From contig NZ_JAGDXD010000014.1 in NCBI RefSeq assembly GCF_023256255.1, positions 36,716 to 100,715 on the forward strand: a DNA stretch of 64,000 nt, read 5' to 3'. Positions 55,192 through 63,911 of the stretch are shown in pieces. Under the pieces are notes generated by a model that saw only the letters and a list, made by a program, of their open reading frames with translations, was not told where the DNA came from and did no database searches. How positions within the stretch are numbered: the stretch's first letter is position 1; each line of letters starts with the position of its first letter. Both the position numbers and the translations under genes were made by a program. The stretch comes from Caldivirga sp. Its GTDB lineage: Archaea > Thermoproteota > Thermoprotei > Thermoproteales > Thermocladiaceae.

Positions 55192-55510
55192 TTAACTAAT
55201 AGTTGCCGCAGGGGCATTTTCATTGCTTAAAATTAAGCCTACGCTATCCTCTCGATATTAGGAAAACAACATACCCATTACCCTCTTAGCCATACCCAAG
55301 GTATCCCAACATAATCATACCATCGTTGCTTCCCAAGTCGATAGCACCGTAGCCTACTTATCCTTACCTAAATTGATGCGAGCTACCCTGCCTTTCAAGG
55401 CGGGTCTTTACCTTACCCTTAGCCCATGCTAGGGGTGATGACTTACAGGTAGTCGAGTCGGCTCCTAGACCCGTAAACCAGTTAAAGCTCTATAGCTCCA
55501 TGTTTAAATA
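55192..55510 (-). ncRNA. Structured minus-strand element; candidate ncRNA or TnpB/IS605 relic
   Basis: The 359-bp gap between serS and the TPR gene holds no full gene. On the minus strand a TATA-like TATTTAAAC (55502-55510) is followed by a sequence with a strong hairpin (55385-55405, arms ACCC/GGGT and GCCT/AGGC with a bulged T). It ends in a short open stretch EDSVGLILSNENAPAATIS followed by a stop at 55192, reminiscent of TnpB C-terminal tails. Upstream, recognisable coding pieces are broken by stops. It may be a decayed IS605-type element that kept a guide-like RNA, or an unrelated structured RNA. I found no match to SRP RNA or RNase P RNA signatures. Confidence 0.35.
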
Positions 55511-55533
55511 CCCCCACCATGAACGGTGAAGTT

Positions 55534-56145
55534 TCAAGAACGGTTATAATTATTCATAATTAATTGCGCGCATTTCCCCTTATGCTTAGTAATGGCCTTA
55601 GTTAATAAGTCTTCAGCAACCTCAATGATGCCTTGGTCAATATTCCTCATGTTCTTTAATGATTTAAGTGAATCCATGAGCATGCTAATACCCTCACATT
55701 CCCTCCTTTCATATGGCTTCTCCTTAACTAAAGCCCTATACTTAGCCATAGCTACTTGTCCCTCTTCACGTTTACCAATCTTAAACGCTGCCACGGCTAG
55801 GCTATGCCAACTGTAGGCGTAGTTAGGTTCCTTTTCAATTGACTCCTTAAATAACCTATAGGCCAACTCATACTTACCCAGCTTAAAGGCGCACCACCCA
55901 CCCCAGAGTAGGCTTGATGCATCGCCTTGTCTTAGGTTTAATTCAAGAGCCCTCTCGTAAGCCTTCAATGCCTCACTCTTGTTGCCAGTTGCCTCAAGGC
56001 ATATGGCTAAACCATGCCATGCCCCTGGTATTTCAGGGCACCTAGATAAATACCCCCTGTAGAGCTCTAACCCATGAGAATACTCCATTAGGCATATTGA
56101 AGCTTCAGCAGCTTTATAGAGCGCCTTACAGAAGTCTACACTCAT
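55534..56145 (-). CDS. TPR-repeat protein, 203 aa
   Basis: At least three tetratricopeptide repeats (about residues 35-140) are visible, for example GAWHGLAICLEATGNKSEALKAYERALEL and YAWHSLAVAAFKIGKREEGQVA-type helices, with the W-x-G-L-A and A-x-Y-x-A-L patterns. The flanks are charged helices. TPR proteins are scaffolds for protein complexes; the partner is unknown. No membrane segment. Confidence 0.85.
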   Translation of the reverse strand: MSVDFCKALYKAAEASICLMEYSHGLELYRGYLSRCPEIPGAWHGLAICLEATGNKSEALKAYERALELNLRQGDASSLLWGGWCAFKLGKYELAYRLFKESIEKEPNYAYSWHSLAVAAFKIGKREEGQVAMAKYRALVKEKPYERRECEGISMLMDSLKSLKNMRNIDQGIIEVAEDLLTKAITKHKGKCAQLIMNNYNRS

Positions 56146-56280
56146 AGGCTAGGAGAAGTATCCTACTTATAAATATTACCCCGAAAAGCAAACCACCACA
56201 AAATAACACATATAATCAATACCATGGCTTAGAGATTAGTGCAGAGGCTTGAATCATTTACTTGGATTAAGTACTAAGGT

Positions 56281-57846
56281 TTAGGATGAACATGGCGTCT
56301 CCACGGGTAGTGGATATACGCCTATTGGCCCCTGCGTATAGTAATTTATGCTTTGTTCACTTACCTGAGGGTTACCTGTTGGGTTGAATTGAAGTATGAA
56401 GTAGATTGAACTTTGGAAGGCTTCCCATAAACCACCATTACTAGTACTGTAGCACACTAGGCCACTTGACCAATACACTGGTGAAGCAGCGGTATTAACA
56501 GTACTTGGATTAATCTGCCAACTACCCTGGAAATCAGTAACACCAAAACCAACAGGGTAGTAGGCGTTTGCCTCCGTGGATGCGGAGGTGCAGAACCAGT
56601 TAGGATTCTCAACACCAATAAACCATGCTAAGTTAGCCGTCATTTCAGGTCCTCCAACGATGGTTAACGTTGAGGTTAATGAAGCAATTGGATCACCAGC
56701 CACCTCAGCTTCATATAGGAACTCAAGAGATTCACTAGCGAGATCCAGAATTAACTCAAGCTCAGAGTAGCTAAACCATGAGCAACCAGTATTACTGGGT
56801 TGGGCAGCGCTGGTAGCGCCAGTCCACGTCATGTATGAATTGTAGCCGTTTAAAACATCAATGGTGTAACCCGTAGTCATATTGATGCCGACATTGTAGT
56901 ACTGAAATGATCCACTATTAGCATAAGGATTACTACCACTAACATAATAGTTACTGAACCCCAGGTAATTAACTGAGATAGTATTGCCCTCACCCTGATA
57001 GTAATTCGCACCTAATATGCAGTAATCAAATGCGTATTGGTTATTGGTTTCTGAATCAGTATAAGATTGCTGACCAGTTGCAATAAGCCAATTATTACTA
57101 CTAAGATATCCTCTGGCTACTGAGCATGGATCTTGGTTCACGTAAGTTGGATCACTAGGTGATCCTTGGGTTAATGGTGTGGTTGAATTAGCCTTAACCC
57201 ATTCCTCAATTAGCCCATTAATAGTTAATACATATCCCATACGCACTTGTATAGGACTAACCACCAGATAGTTACGTCCACCAAAGGCAATAATATATGC
57301 TGGCCCATTCACATGCATAACTGGGTATCCAATTATATGACTCCTGAAGTGCTTGCCCCAGGCAACTGAGGCAACATCCTCAAGAAGTGGGACTATTCTG
57401 GGATGGTTAGTGTAGAGGATCACCAGGTCACCATGCCCAATGGGTGTCTCAAGTAACTCCGCAAGTTGACTGGGAGTTAACTGCGTGACTCCACTGACGT
57501 AGTCCCAGTCAATGATAATAATTGATTCGTTAGGTAAGGATGATAATTGACTAATATTAATAGCCTTAACTAAAGCTGGTGAAGAACTAATGTTAATTAT
57601 TGAACGAATGAACCAGCCAGGGCCTATGATATAAGTGACTGTAGGTAGGGCTAATGATTGACCCTTAACCGACTCATTAATGCTATACCTATATGAACTG
57701 AAGCCGTATTTAATGTTTTGGATAGCTTCCCTAACAGTGTTAGGAATCTTACTTACAGTAGTAATGTAATTAACTGCGTTTAAGGTTATGATTAATGCCG
57801 CTAACGCCAGCATTACGCTAGCAATAATTAACCTAGCGCTGGGCAT
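56281..57846 (-). CDS. Large secreted or surface protein, unknown
   Basis: This 521-residue protein has an N-terminal membrane helix (residues 7-28) and no other. The exposed part is rich in Asn, Ser, Thr and Tyr and poor in Lys, as in crenarchaeal surface proteins. Residues about 70-210 look like an alpha/beta domain (for example SIIIIDWDYV and GDLVILYTNHPRIVPLLE), while 235-521 are beta-rich with Cys near 240, 275, 360, 445 and 472. The C-terminus (VYPLPVETPCSS) lacks a second anchor. I recognise no family. A TATA-like TATATATACC lies before the ATG. Confidence 0.72.
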   Translation of the reverse strand: MPSARLIIASVMLALAALIITLNAVNYITTVSKIPNTVREAIQNIKYGFSSYRYSINESVKGQSLALPTVTYIIGPGWFIRSIINISSSPALVKAINISQLSSLPNESIIIIDWDYVSGVTQLTPSQLAELLETPIGHGDLVILYTNHPRIVPLLEDVASVAWGKHFRSHIIGYPVMHVNGPAYIIAFGGRNYLVVSPIQVRMGYVLTINGLIEEWVKANSTTPLTQGSPSDPTYVNQDPCSVARGYLSSNNWLIATGQQSYTDSETNNQYAFDYCILGANYYQGEGNTISVNYLGFSNYYVSGSNPYANSGSFQYYNVGINMTTGYTIDVLNGYNSYMTWTGATSAAQPSNTGCSWFSYSELELILDLASESLEFLYEAEVAGDPIASLTSTLTIVGGPEMTANLAWFIGVENPNWFCTSASTEANAYYPVGFGVTDFQGSWQINPSTVNTAASPVYWSSGLVCYSTSNGGLWEAFQSSIYFILQFNPTGNPQVSEQSINYYTQGPIGVYPLPVETPCSS

Positions 57847-58277
57847 AGGAGCTATACTGGTAAGGGGTATATATAACTCTATGAAGGGACATTAGCATTC
57901 GAGCTACTAATCGCACTAAGTAAAGACACTAATATTAATTGCTGTTACTAAAAACCCTAGGTCTGTGTCTTTAATGTACATCGCACCAGGTCAATGAATT
58001 CCTCCTTGGTTAAGTAGTGAAGAATGATGAAAGACTACAAAGGTCACTGAACTCTAAAATTTAAATCGTATTTATACTGTATTCATATATAACCTGTTAG
58101 TTACCGTGGCTACCATTGAAGATTTAATGAAATTAGCTAATACCTCCTATTTGTGTATTAGTATCAAGAACCCAATTTTCCTATCATGAATCCTCAGCTA
58201 TGGTAGTCATCTTCACATGGGAGTGTTTAAGCAAGGCTCCTTATTAATTCATAGCTACGCTACTCTTATCATTGCTT
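57847..58277. other. Gene-poor region with short broken ORFs
   Basis: These 431 bp contain no intact gene. A GTG-initiated frame of 27 codons (ATIEDLMKLANTSYLCISIK) near 58107 has a TATA-like ATATATAAC before it but stops at once; it may be a truncated gene. AATGATGA and CTGA near 58027 and 58050 look like snoRNA boxes C and D, but spacing is wrong for a box C/D RNA. Confidence 0.35.
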
Positions 58278-58738
58278 CTATGAGTAAGGAAATATTGCTA
58301 TATATGGTTTTCTTAACCTATAATTGAAGTTACGCATAGTTATTAGTTGCATGAAGTCTGTGTAACTTATGGCGTTTCTTGAGGACTTAAGTACCTTTTT
58401 ATCATTGGTCACCAACTTCATGCCGATGCTCTCCGCTACATATACGTAACTAGTGTCGTAGACGTCAAACCTCTATCTGTCACGACCTTAAATACCTCAG
58501 TTAACGGTAGATCACCAAGAACATTAATATGCCTAAGGAGCCTCTGCATATCATTAATAACCCTATCTGGATCACTGATTTTCCTAAGCAGGTATGTCTC
58601 CTTCCATAAAGCGTTTCCAACCTCATAAATAATTAGGTGTAGTATGCGGATTCTGCTGAGAAGTATCTTATCAATAACCTCACTATGCTGAATCAACGAG
58701 AATATGGCTGACGCGTCAAACAAATAATCATCTTGCAT
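58278..58738 (-). pseudogene. vapC: VapC-like PIN toxin gene with a frameshift
   Basis: The first frame encodes 100 residues: a PIN N-terminus with YLFDASAIFSL, whose Asp is the first acidic metal ligand, and the conserved Glu in IYEVGNALWKE. It then goes out of frame near 58466. In the next frame, F-D-V-Y-D-T-S-Y-V-Y-V-A-E then MKLVTNDKKVLKSS supplies the missing PIN motifs (Y-D-x-S-Y and T-x-D) and gives a normal total of about 130 residues before a short tail to the stop at 58278. One extra G would repair it. It overlaps vapB by 11 bp. The toxin is probably inactive, unless the break is a sequencing error. Confidence 0.75.
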
Positions 58739-58958
58739 CCCTATTTCCCCTAATTAACCTAGTCCATTCTTCATCATCAATACCACAGAGTAACTCCCTT
58801 AACTCACTAGCAATGCTCCTCATCTCCTCCCTCTCCTTCTCCCTAATTGCATTCTCGAGCACCTTCTCAACAATATCCCTAATATTTATGCCAAGTTGTT
58901 CAGCCCTTTCCTTCAGCTCCCTCCTAACCCTAACACTAAGAATTACAGTAGAGCCCAT
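58728..58958 (-). CDS. vapB: VapB-like antitoxin
   Basis: This 76-residue protein starts TVILSVRVRRELKERAEQLGINIRDIVEKVLENAI, the AbrB/ribbon-helix type of archaeal VapB, followed by a charged C-terminal helix that would bind the PIN toxin. A TATA-like AATTTATATT lies about 30 bp before the ATG. It overlaps the vapC frame by 11 bp. Its toxin partner carries a frameshift, so the antitoxin may now be the only working part. Confidence 0.85.
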   Translation of the reverse strand: MGSTVILSVRVRRELKERAEQLGINIRDIVEKVLENAIREKEREEMRSIASELRELLCGIDDEEWTRLIRGNRDAR

Positions 58959-59087
58959 ACACGTAATACTGAATATTGTAATATAAATTCTTCGTATACT
59001 ATGAAGTATCTACAGCCATAATAACCAAGTATCATCATCCATATTCTTCAATAGGTAACATAAAATCTCACCCTTTTGGGTTTGGGG

Positions 59088-59183
59088 TTACGCATTAGTT
59101 AATTTAGCTAGCATAAATGGTGGCCCAATCTTCGGTAATAGTGGCATATACCCATTACCTACATCCTCCCACCTAGTTAAGAC
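59088..59183 (-). pseudogene. Unidentified gene remnant, C-terminal-like
   Basis: A 31-codon open stretch runs from just after a stop at 59184 to a stop at 59088 (TRWEDVGNGYMPLLPKIGP, then PFMLAKLTNA). It reads like the conserved end of a protein, yet there is no start codon in a sensible place. I treat it as debris of a lost gene. Confidence 0.25.
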
Positions 59184-59227
59184 CTATAATGAGACTAAGG
59201 GATTCTGGAGTTCAGTTTCATTGTGGC

Positions 59228-59246
59228 TAATAGTCATTGACTATTA
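59228..59246. repeat. 19-bp perfect palindrome
   Basis: TAATAGTCA and TGACTATTA form perfect 9-bp arms around one T. It overlaps the stop of the TnpB-like tail at 59244. Such end hairpins are a feature of IS200/IS605 elements; a transcription terminator is the other possibility. Confidence 0.55.
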
Positions 59247-59366
59247 GTAACTTGGCTTCATTACTCCTTCCTCGCCTTCCCGTGTCGTCTGTGGGTTTGG
59301 CTTCCTTTGAGAGTATGGAGGGGTTTCATTGGGTGCCTTCCTTAAGGCTTCAGCGGCATCCTCCAA
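59244..59366 (-). pseudogene. Possible TnpB (IS605 OrfB) C-terminal remnant
   Basis: A 40-codon frame between a stop and the stop at 59244 encodes a Pro/Lys/Arg/Glu-rich tail (EALRKAPNETPPYSQRKPNP, then GEEGVMKPSY). It resembles the unstructured tails of archaeal TnpB proteins. The rest of TnpB is missing, including the zinc finger and catalytic residues. A palindrome adjoins the stop. The evidence is composition and position only. Confidence 0.3.
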
Positions 59367-59566
59367 TTAAACATCACCATAAAGATTTCATAAATTTCCT
59401 GCCATAATACTCTAGCCCACTTGATCACATTAAGGAGATTAAAAGCAATCAAAAACAACGAATAGCCACGTAAAAAGCGTTACAGACTATTAAAGCTGAA
59501 AATATGAGCTTCTACATTGAGGCATTATGGGCATAAGATATACCAGTTATGATATTAACACTGCAA

Positions 59567-61174
59567 TTAATGGTTTTCGTCAATTGAATACGCATCTGCA
59601 AATATTCTCAGTGCCTCATCCTCAGGGATCCCGTACTTCTTAGCAATCTTAAGAATTCTATTCACGGGAGCTGGGTGAGTTAAGTAGACATTCTCAATAG
59701 GGCCGAATCTAAGGGGCATCATGGTGGCCTTTGTTAGTTTGCCTAAGGCGGAAATATATGCCCTTGGGTTGAAACCAGCCTTGGCCGCATCCGCGTCAGC
59801 CTGGGATTCAAGTCTCCTCTGAACAAACCTAATGATGGGTATAAAACCACTAAGGAACACTACTATGATTACCGGAGCTGACCAAATGGGAAAGGATTTG
59901 GATGCTGCGTACGATAATGCTAGGCTAAAGGAGGCTAATATTGTAATTATTAAAATGGTTAATGCATTAATGTGCCTATGCCTAATGTGGCTAACCTCAT
60001 GAACCAGAACTGAGTAAAGTTCCTCTGTCGTTAACATATTCATTAGGGATTCAGCCACTATAATCCTGTTTCCACTTATGGCTACGGCGTTATACCTAGA
60101 TCCCATTATGTGCTCTGAGACGTAAGCCTTAGGTGGATTACCTAAACGCCCCATCTTAACCCAAATATCATTAACCATATCCTGAACTCTTGGGTCACTT
60201 GTTAATTTACCGTAAAGTAGCCTAGGGCCTAGGTTAGCTATGATTGCATTAAGGGCCAGTGTCATTGACGCAAAGACTACAGCAAGTATCGCGCCTCTAA
60301 AGAACCATGGGCTATTACTTAACTTAATGAATGTGAACCATGATGCGAAACCATAGACCCCTCCAGTTAGAAAGATTGAAATTAGTATGATAGCGCTGAA
60401 CTTCCTCAAAGCCTTCTCATCAACAATATTACTCCATTTATCCTTAATAAGCCTCTTTAGCGCATTCACGTAATGACGCTGAATAAGCGATGTAGACACT
60501 ATAGCTAAAACTACTGGGGTAACAATGCTTAAGCCAAGATTCCACTGGTAGTCACCTATGATTGGCCTCAGTACGTACAATAGGGGCTCAAAGTACAGTA
60601 AGCCGGCGCTAAGACCTATGAGGAAGAGTATTAGCCATATTATCTGTAGTGGGAACGACGTAATTATGGAAAATGAGTATATTTGTGCGGTTTTAGTTGA
60701 GGTTATCTGTTTCTTCAATGCCATCCTTCCAAACACCGCGATTGTGGGTATTTGCCACGTTAAGAGTAGTATGGATAGGGCGAATAAAAACCAGTCAATA
60801 CCCATGTAGGCTACGGTTAAGTTACCTTGACTAAGGCTAACACTAATTAGGATTATTTTACTAGTGTTAACAAGAATCAACTTCGGTTCAGTTCTAAGTG
60901 CACCCAGAAGTAGTGTTAAATTGCAAATAAGTAATCGCCCATTCCAAGGCACCTTAAGTAATATATTGACTAAACTGCGGTTAACTACACTATACTCTAA
61001 CACGCCACATTTAATATCATTAGTAATGCTCGTTAAGTTAATGGGCCTTACTAAGGGGCCCTCAATATGAATGTAGGCAGTATACGGGGATACTGCGGAG
61101 ACTTGAATATACGATTGGGAGTTAACCATACTTTGCATTAAGGCTAATATTACGGCTACCAATACGGTAATCAT
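59567..61174 (-). CDS. M48 family membrane metalloprotease
   Basis: This 535-residue protein has the zinc motif H-E-V-S-H at residues 392-396 and a downstream Glu in RRLESQADADAAKAG, as in HtpX/Ste24-type M48 peptidases. About eight membrane helices surround it. The first 110 residues are an extracytoplasmic beta-rich region preceded by a signal-like helix, which is not usual for HtpX and gives extra length. M48 enzymes degrade misfolded membrane proteins. A TATA-like TTTTTAAACC or a close variant lies near -20 before the ATG. The substrate is unknown. Confidence 0.9.
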   Translation of the reverse strand: MITVLVAVILALMQSMVNSQSYIQVSAVSPYTAYIHIEGPLVRPINLTSITNDIKCGVLEYSVVNRSLVNILLKVPWNGRLLICNLTLLLGALRTEPKLILVNTSKIILISVSLSQGNLTVAYMGIDWFLFALSILLLTWQIPTIAVFGRMALKKQITSTKTAQIYSFSIITSFPLQIIWLILFLIGLSAGLLYFEPLLYVLRPIIGDYQWNLGLSIVTPVVLAIVSTSLIQRHYVNALKRLIKDKWSNIVDEKALRKFSAIILISIFLTGGVYGFASWFTFIKLSNSPWFFRGAILAVVFASMTLALNAIIANLGPRLLYGKLTSDPRVQDMVNDIWVKMGRLGNPPKAYVSEHIMGSRYNAVAISGNRIIVAESLMNMLTTEELYSVLVHEVSHIRHRHINALTILIITILASFSLALSYAASKSFPIWSAPVIIVVFLSGFIPIIRFVQRRLESQADADAAKAGFNPRAYISALGKLTKATMMPLRFGPIENVYLTHPAPVNRILKIAKKYGIPEDEALRIFADAYSIDENH

Positions 61175-61255
61175 TGATTATCCCGTTAATGTTGGTTTTT
61201 AAACCTTAATATATGGTTACTTATTTATAATTTAATAATATATAGGCATTAACAT

Positions 61256-61672
61256 ATGGTTAACTTCAATGATGATTTTAACCTAGTAAATCTTAACGAA
61301 GTTGCTGATTACCTAGGCAATGCTTTTAACCTCATGGTTAGTGGAAGCATAATGAGCCTACTCTATAAGTCTTACCTATACGTATCTGTGGAGTGTGATA
61401 TGAATTATGATAAGTATGACGATGGTGGACGTAGGTATGTGCCATGCATCTTCAAGCTCACTAGGCCTATTGCTCGAAAAGTATCATTAACGCTAGGTGA
61501 TTACACCAATAGACTACTTGGTGAGGGCAACAAGATTGTAAATGTGAGGGTTATTAATGATGCTGAACTAGACGTGAGGATTTACGCTGATGCAATGAAG
61601 AAGGGCTACACAACTGGGGAATTAGTGGATAGGTTAATGGGCGTGGTAGAGGGCTACATGTACTGCGCCTAG
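61256..61672 (+). CDS. Hypothetical protein, 138 aa
   Basis: A soluble acidic protein with FNDDFNLVNLNEVADYLGNAF-type start (residues 3-23), a middle beta region (SYLYVSVECDMNYDKYDDGG) and a C-terminal helical part ending YTTGELVDRLMGVVEGYMYCA. I recognise no family. Two T/A-rich boxes (TTATAATTTAAT and ATATATAGG) precede the ATG. It is transcribed away from the M48 gene and may be co-regulated with it. Confidence 0.65.
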   Translation: MVNFNDDFNLVNLNEVADYLGNAFNLMVSGSIMSLLYKSYLYVSVECDMNYDKYDDGGRRYVPCIFKLTRPIARKVSLTLGDYTNRLLGEGNKIVNVRVINDAELDVRIYADAMKKGYTTGELVDRLMGVVEGYMYCA

Positions 61673-61736
61673 ATCATTGCCTCAATGAACAGTACCTTCA
61701 ATTGCAGGATACAGTAATAGTCTCATGGCTTAAGGA

Positions 61737-62888
61737 TTAATTCATACCCTTAATTAAGCTTGCAAGGAGCCTAATACCCTCCTCAATCTTCTCAGCCTTA
61801 ATAGCACCAATGCTTAACCTTGCTACGTCTGAGGGGTTGTAGTTAATGAAGAATTTCCTGGCCGGTACATAGGTTAACCCAGCCTTAGATGTAGCCCTAA
61901 GTAACTTCTCAGCATTCACACTTAGCCTAACTAATGCGTAGAACCCGCATGTTGGCGTAAACTGTAGGGAATTAGGCATGTACCTATCCAGGGCGTTGAT
62001 AAGGATTTTAAGCTTCTCATCATAGACCTTCCTTGCTTTATCCAAGACTTTACCCACTACGTTGTTTTTGAGAAGTGTATAGACGATTAATTGAGTTAGG
62101 GTTGATGTAGCGAAGTCGTGCTGTTCAAGCCTCTCCAAATGCCCCCTAAGCCAATTAGGAGCAACAATGAAGCCTACCCTAAGCCCTGGGCCAATTACCT
62201 TAGAGAACGTACCCACGTAAATAACGCTACTATGCATTGCCCTAAGCGGCCTTGGTGCTTTTAATGAGAGTACAGTGTATGGATCATCCTCAATTATTAA
62301 GAAGTCCCTCTCCTCAATCGCCTTAATTAATTCCCTTCTACCATCCTCACTCATGCAGACGCCGGTTGGGTTATGGCAATTGGGTATTGTGTATACGACA
62401 TCCCCCTCCTTAATCATTTTAACTAATTCACCAGTTAACATCCCCTCATTACTAATGGGTACACCAGTAACTTTAGCCCCCTGGAACCTAAATGGTGCAA
62501 GAGTCTCGTAGAAAGTTGGATCCTCCACGTAAACTCTAACACCCCTCCTAATCAGTAATTGAGTTAGTAGCTTAATGGCGTGCTGAGCACCACTAGTTAT
62601 TACTATACTCCTCCAGTCAGCATCAATACCTAGGTACTCCCTAAGGTACCTAGATGTCTCAATCCTAAGTTCCCTTAACCCACCAGCCCCAGGGTAGGAT
62701 AAGGCGCTTGAACCATACTCAGTCAACACATTTTCAGCAGCCTCCTTAACCTCAGTAATTGGTATTAGGCTTGGGTCAGGTGAACCACTGGCGAAATTGT
62801 AGACAACACCCCGTTTACTTAACCTACTGGCTAGCTCAACAGGCGACCAATCAACCCTAGGTAACTTAATTTTAACCATTGAAACCAC
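61737..62888 (-). CDS. PLP-dependent aminotransferase, class I/II (LysN/MocR-like)
   Basis: This 383-residue enzyme matches the 2-aminoadipate / aromatic aminotransferase group. It has FASGSPDPSLIP near residue 33, YPGAGGLRELRI, the NCHNPTGVCMS Asn-Pro motif, DDPYTVL, and the PLP lysine in YVGTFSKVIGPGLRVGF-type text (residues about 224-240). It probably acts in amino-acid metabolism, possibly lysine or branched-chain. It diverges from the 3-hydroxyisobutyrate-dehydrogenase-like gene. Confidence 0.92.
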   Translation of the reverse strand: MVSMVKIKLPRVDWSPVELASRLSKRGVVYNFASGSPDPSLIPITEVKEAAENVLTEYGSSALSYPGAGGLRELRIETSRYLREYLGIDADWRSIVITSGAQHAIKLLTQLLIRRGVRVYVEDPTFYETLAPFRFQGAKVTGVPISNEGMLTGELVKMIKEGDVVYTIPNCHNPTGVCMSEDGRRELIKAIEERDFLIIEDDPYTVLSLKAPRPLRAMHSSVIYVGTFSKVIGPGLRVGFIVAPNWLRGHLERLEQHDFATSTLTQLIVYTLLKNNVVGKVLDKARKVYDEKLKILINALDRYMPNSLQFTPTCGFYALVRLSVNAEKLLRATSKAGLTYVPARKFFINYNPSDVARLSIGAIKAEKIEEGIRLLASLIKGMN

Positions 62889-62967
62889 GCCAGCGCCAGC
62901 TTTAATTGCATTAATGGTCAGGGAATTGACTTGAAAAACTATTAAATAAAAAGCCTAATTAAGACTC

Positions 62968-63825
62968 ATGCGGGTCTGCGTCATAGGGTTAGGGAGAATG
63001 GGTAGGGGTATTGCAGTGAACTTATCGAGAAAAGGACATGAGGTCCTAGGTTTCGATATTGATCCTAACGCTGCAAGTAAGCTCAGCGGTAGTAACGTAA
63101 TAGTGACTAGTGACATGCTTAAGTGCCCTGAGGGCGCTGATTACGTAATTATTGCAGTGCCGACAGGTAAGGAGTCAATAAGCGTAATTAATAGTATTGC
63201 TGGGGTTGTTAAGGGAACAATACTGGATACCACAACAATGAGCCTTAGTGAACTGAAGGATGCACTTAAGGTTGTAGAGGAAAGGGGATTAAGGTACTTA
63301 TCAGTCAGGCTTGAGAAAGGGCCTAGAGAGGCTGAGAGAGGGGAACTTATCCTATATGTGGGTGGTGATGAGGAATTATTTAAGGAATCAAGCAGTATCC
63401 TAAGCCAAATAGGTACACCAGTGTACGTTGGTAACCATGAGCAAGCCACAGCACTTAAACTAATAAGCAACGTAATATTAACAGCAAATGCAGTAATACT
63501 GGCCGAAGTATCAGCAGTCATCCGTAAACTCGGAATGGATCCAGACACCGTAGTTAAGGCATTATCAATGGGCGGCTCTGATTCAGCTCAATTAAGGGCT
63601 AGACTACCATGGATGCTTAAGGGTAATTACGGCGAATCCTTCTCACTGAGACTTGCCAGGGATGTTATTGATAAGGCCCTTGAATACGCACAATCCATGG
63701 GCATTCAACTACCCATAACAACCCTCATAGATGAATTACTCAGGATTGCTGAAGCGGCTGGATACGGTTCAAAAGACTTCTCTGAAATAGCAGAAATGCT
63801 TAAGGTTAATGAAAGAAAACTTTAA
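62968..63825 (+). CDS. 3-hydroxyisobutyrate / 6-phosphogluconate dehydrogenase family oxidoreductase
   Basis: This 285-residue dehydrogenase has the NAD(P)-binding GLGRMGRGIAVNLSRKGH near residue 7, the family Ser/Gly-rich segment around MSLSELKDAL, and the catalytic-lysine helix EQATALKLISNVILTAN near 158-174. The C-terminal helical domain is complete. Family members oxidise beta-hydroxyacids, such as 3-hydroxyisobutyrate, tartronate semialdehyde or glyoxylate derivatives; the substrate here is unknown. A TATA-like TATTAAATAAAA lies about 25-30 bp before the ATG. Confidence 0.9.
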   Translation: MRVCVIGLGRMGRGIAVNLSRKGHEVLGFDIDPNAASKLSGSNVIVTSDMLKCPEGADYVIIAVPTGKESISVINSIAGVVKGTILDTTTMSLSELKDALKVVEERGLRYLSVRLEKGPREAERGELILYVGGDEELFKESSSILSQIGTPVYVGNHEQATALKLISNVILTANAVILAEVSAVIRKLGMDPDTVVKALSMGGSDSAQLRARLPWMLKGNYGESFSLRLARDVIDKALEYAQSMGIQLPITTLIDELLRIAEAAGYGSKDFSEIAEMLKVNERKL

Positions 63826-63874
63826 GGCAAGAAATATTGGAATCTAAAATATCTACAACACCGCACTAAGAGAG

Positions 63875-63890
63875 AAATAAATATTTATTT
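63875..63890. terminator. 16-bp A/T palindrome and T-run between convergent genes
   Basis: AAATAAATATTTATTT is a perfect palindrome followed on the plus strand by a run of T. It sits between the 3' ends of two convergent genes. It is T-rich on both strands, so it may stop transcription in both directions. Confidence 0.45.
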
Positions 63891-63911
63891 TTTGATTTAG
63901 GGTTGTTTTGT

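Noticed and set aside
55175..55533. SRP RNA or type-T RNase P RNA in this gap
   Set aside because: None of the conserved sequence cores of either RNA that I can recall are present on either strand.
57985..58060. Box C (AATGATGA) and box D (CTGA) suggesting a C/D guide RNA
   Set aside because: The spacing between the boxes leaves no room for a full C-D'-C'-D arrangement, and no terminal stem is visible.
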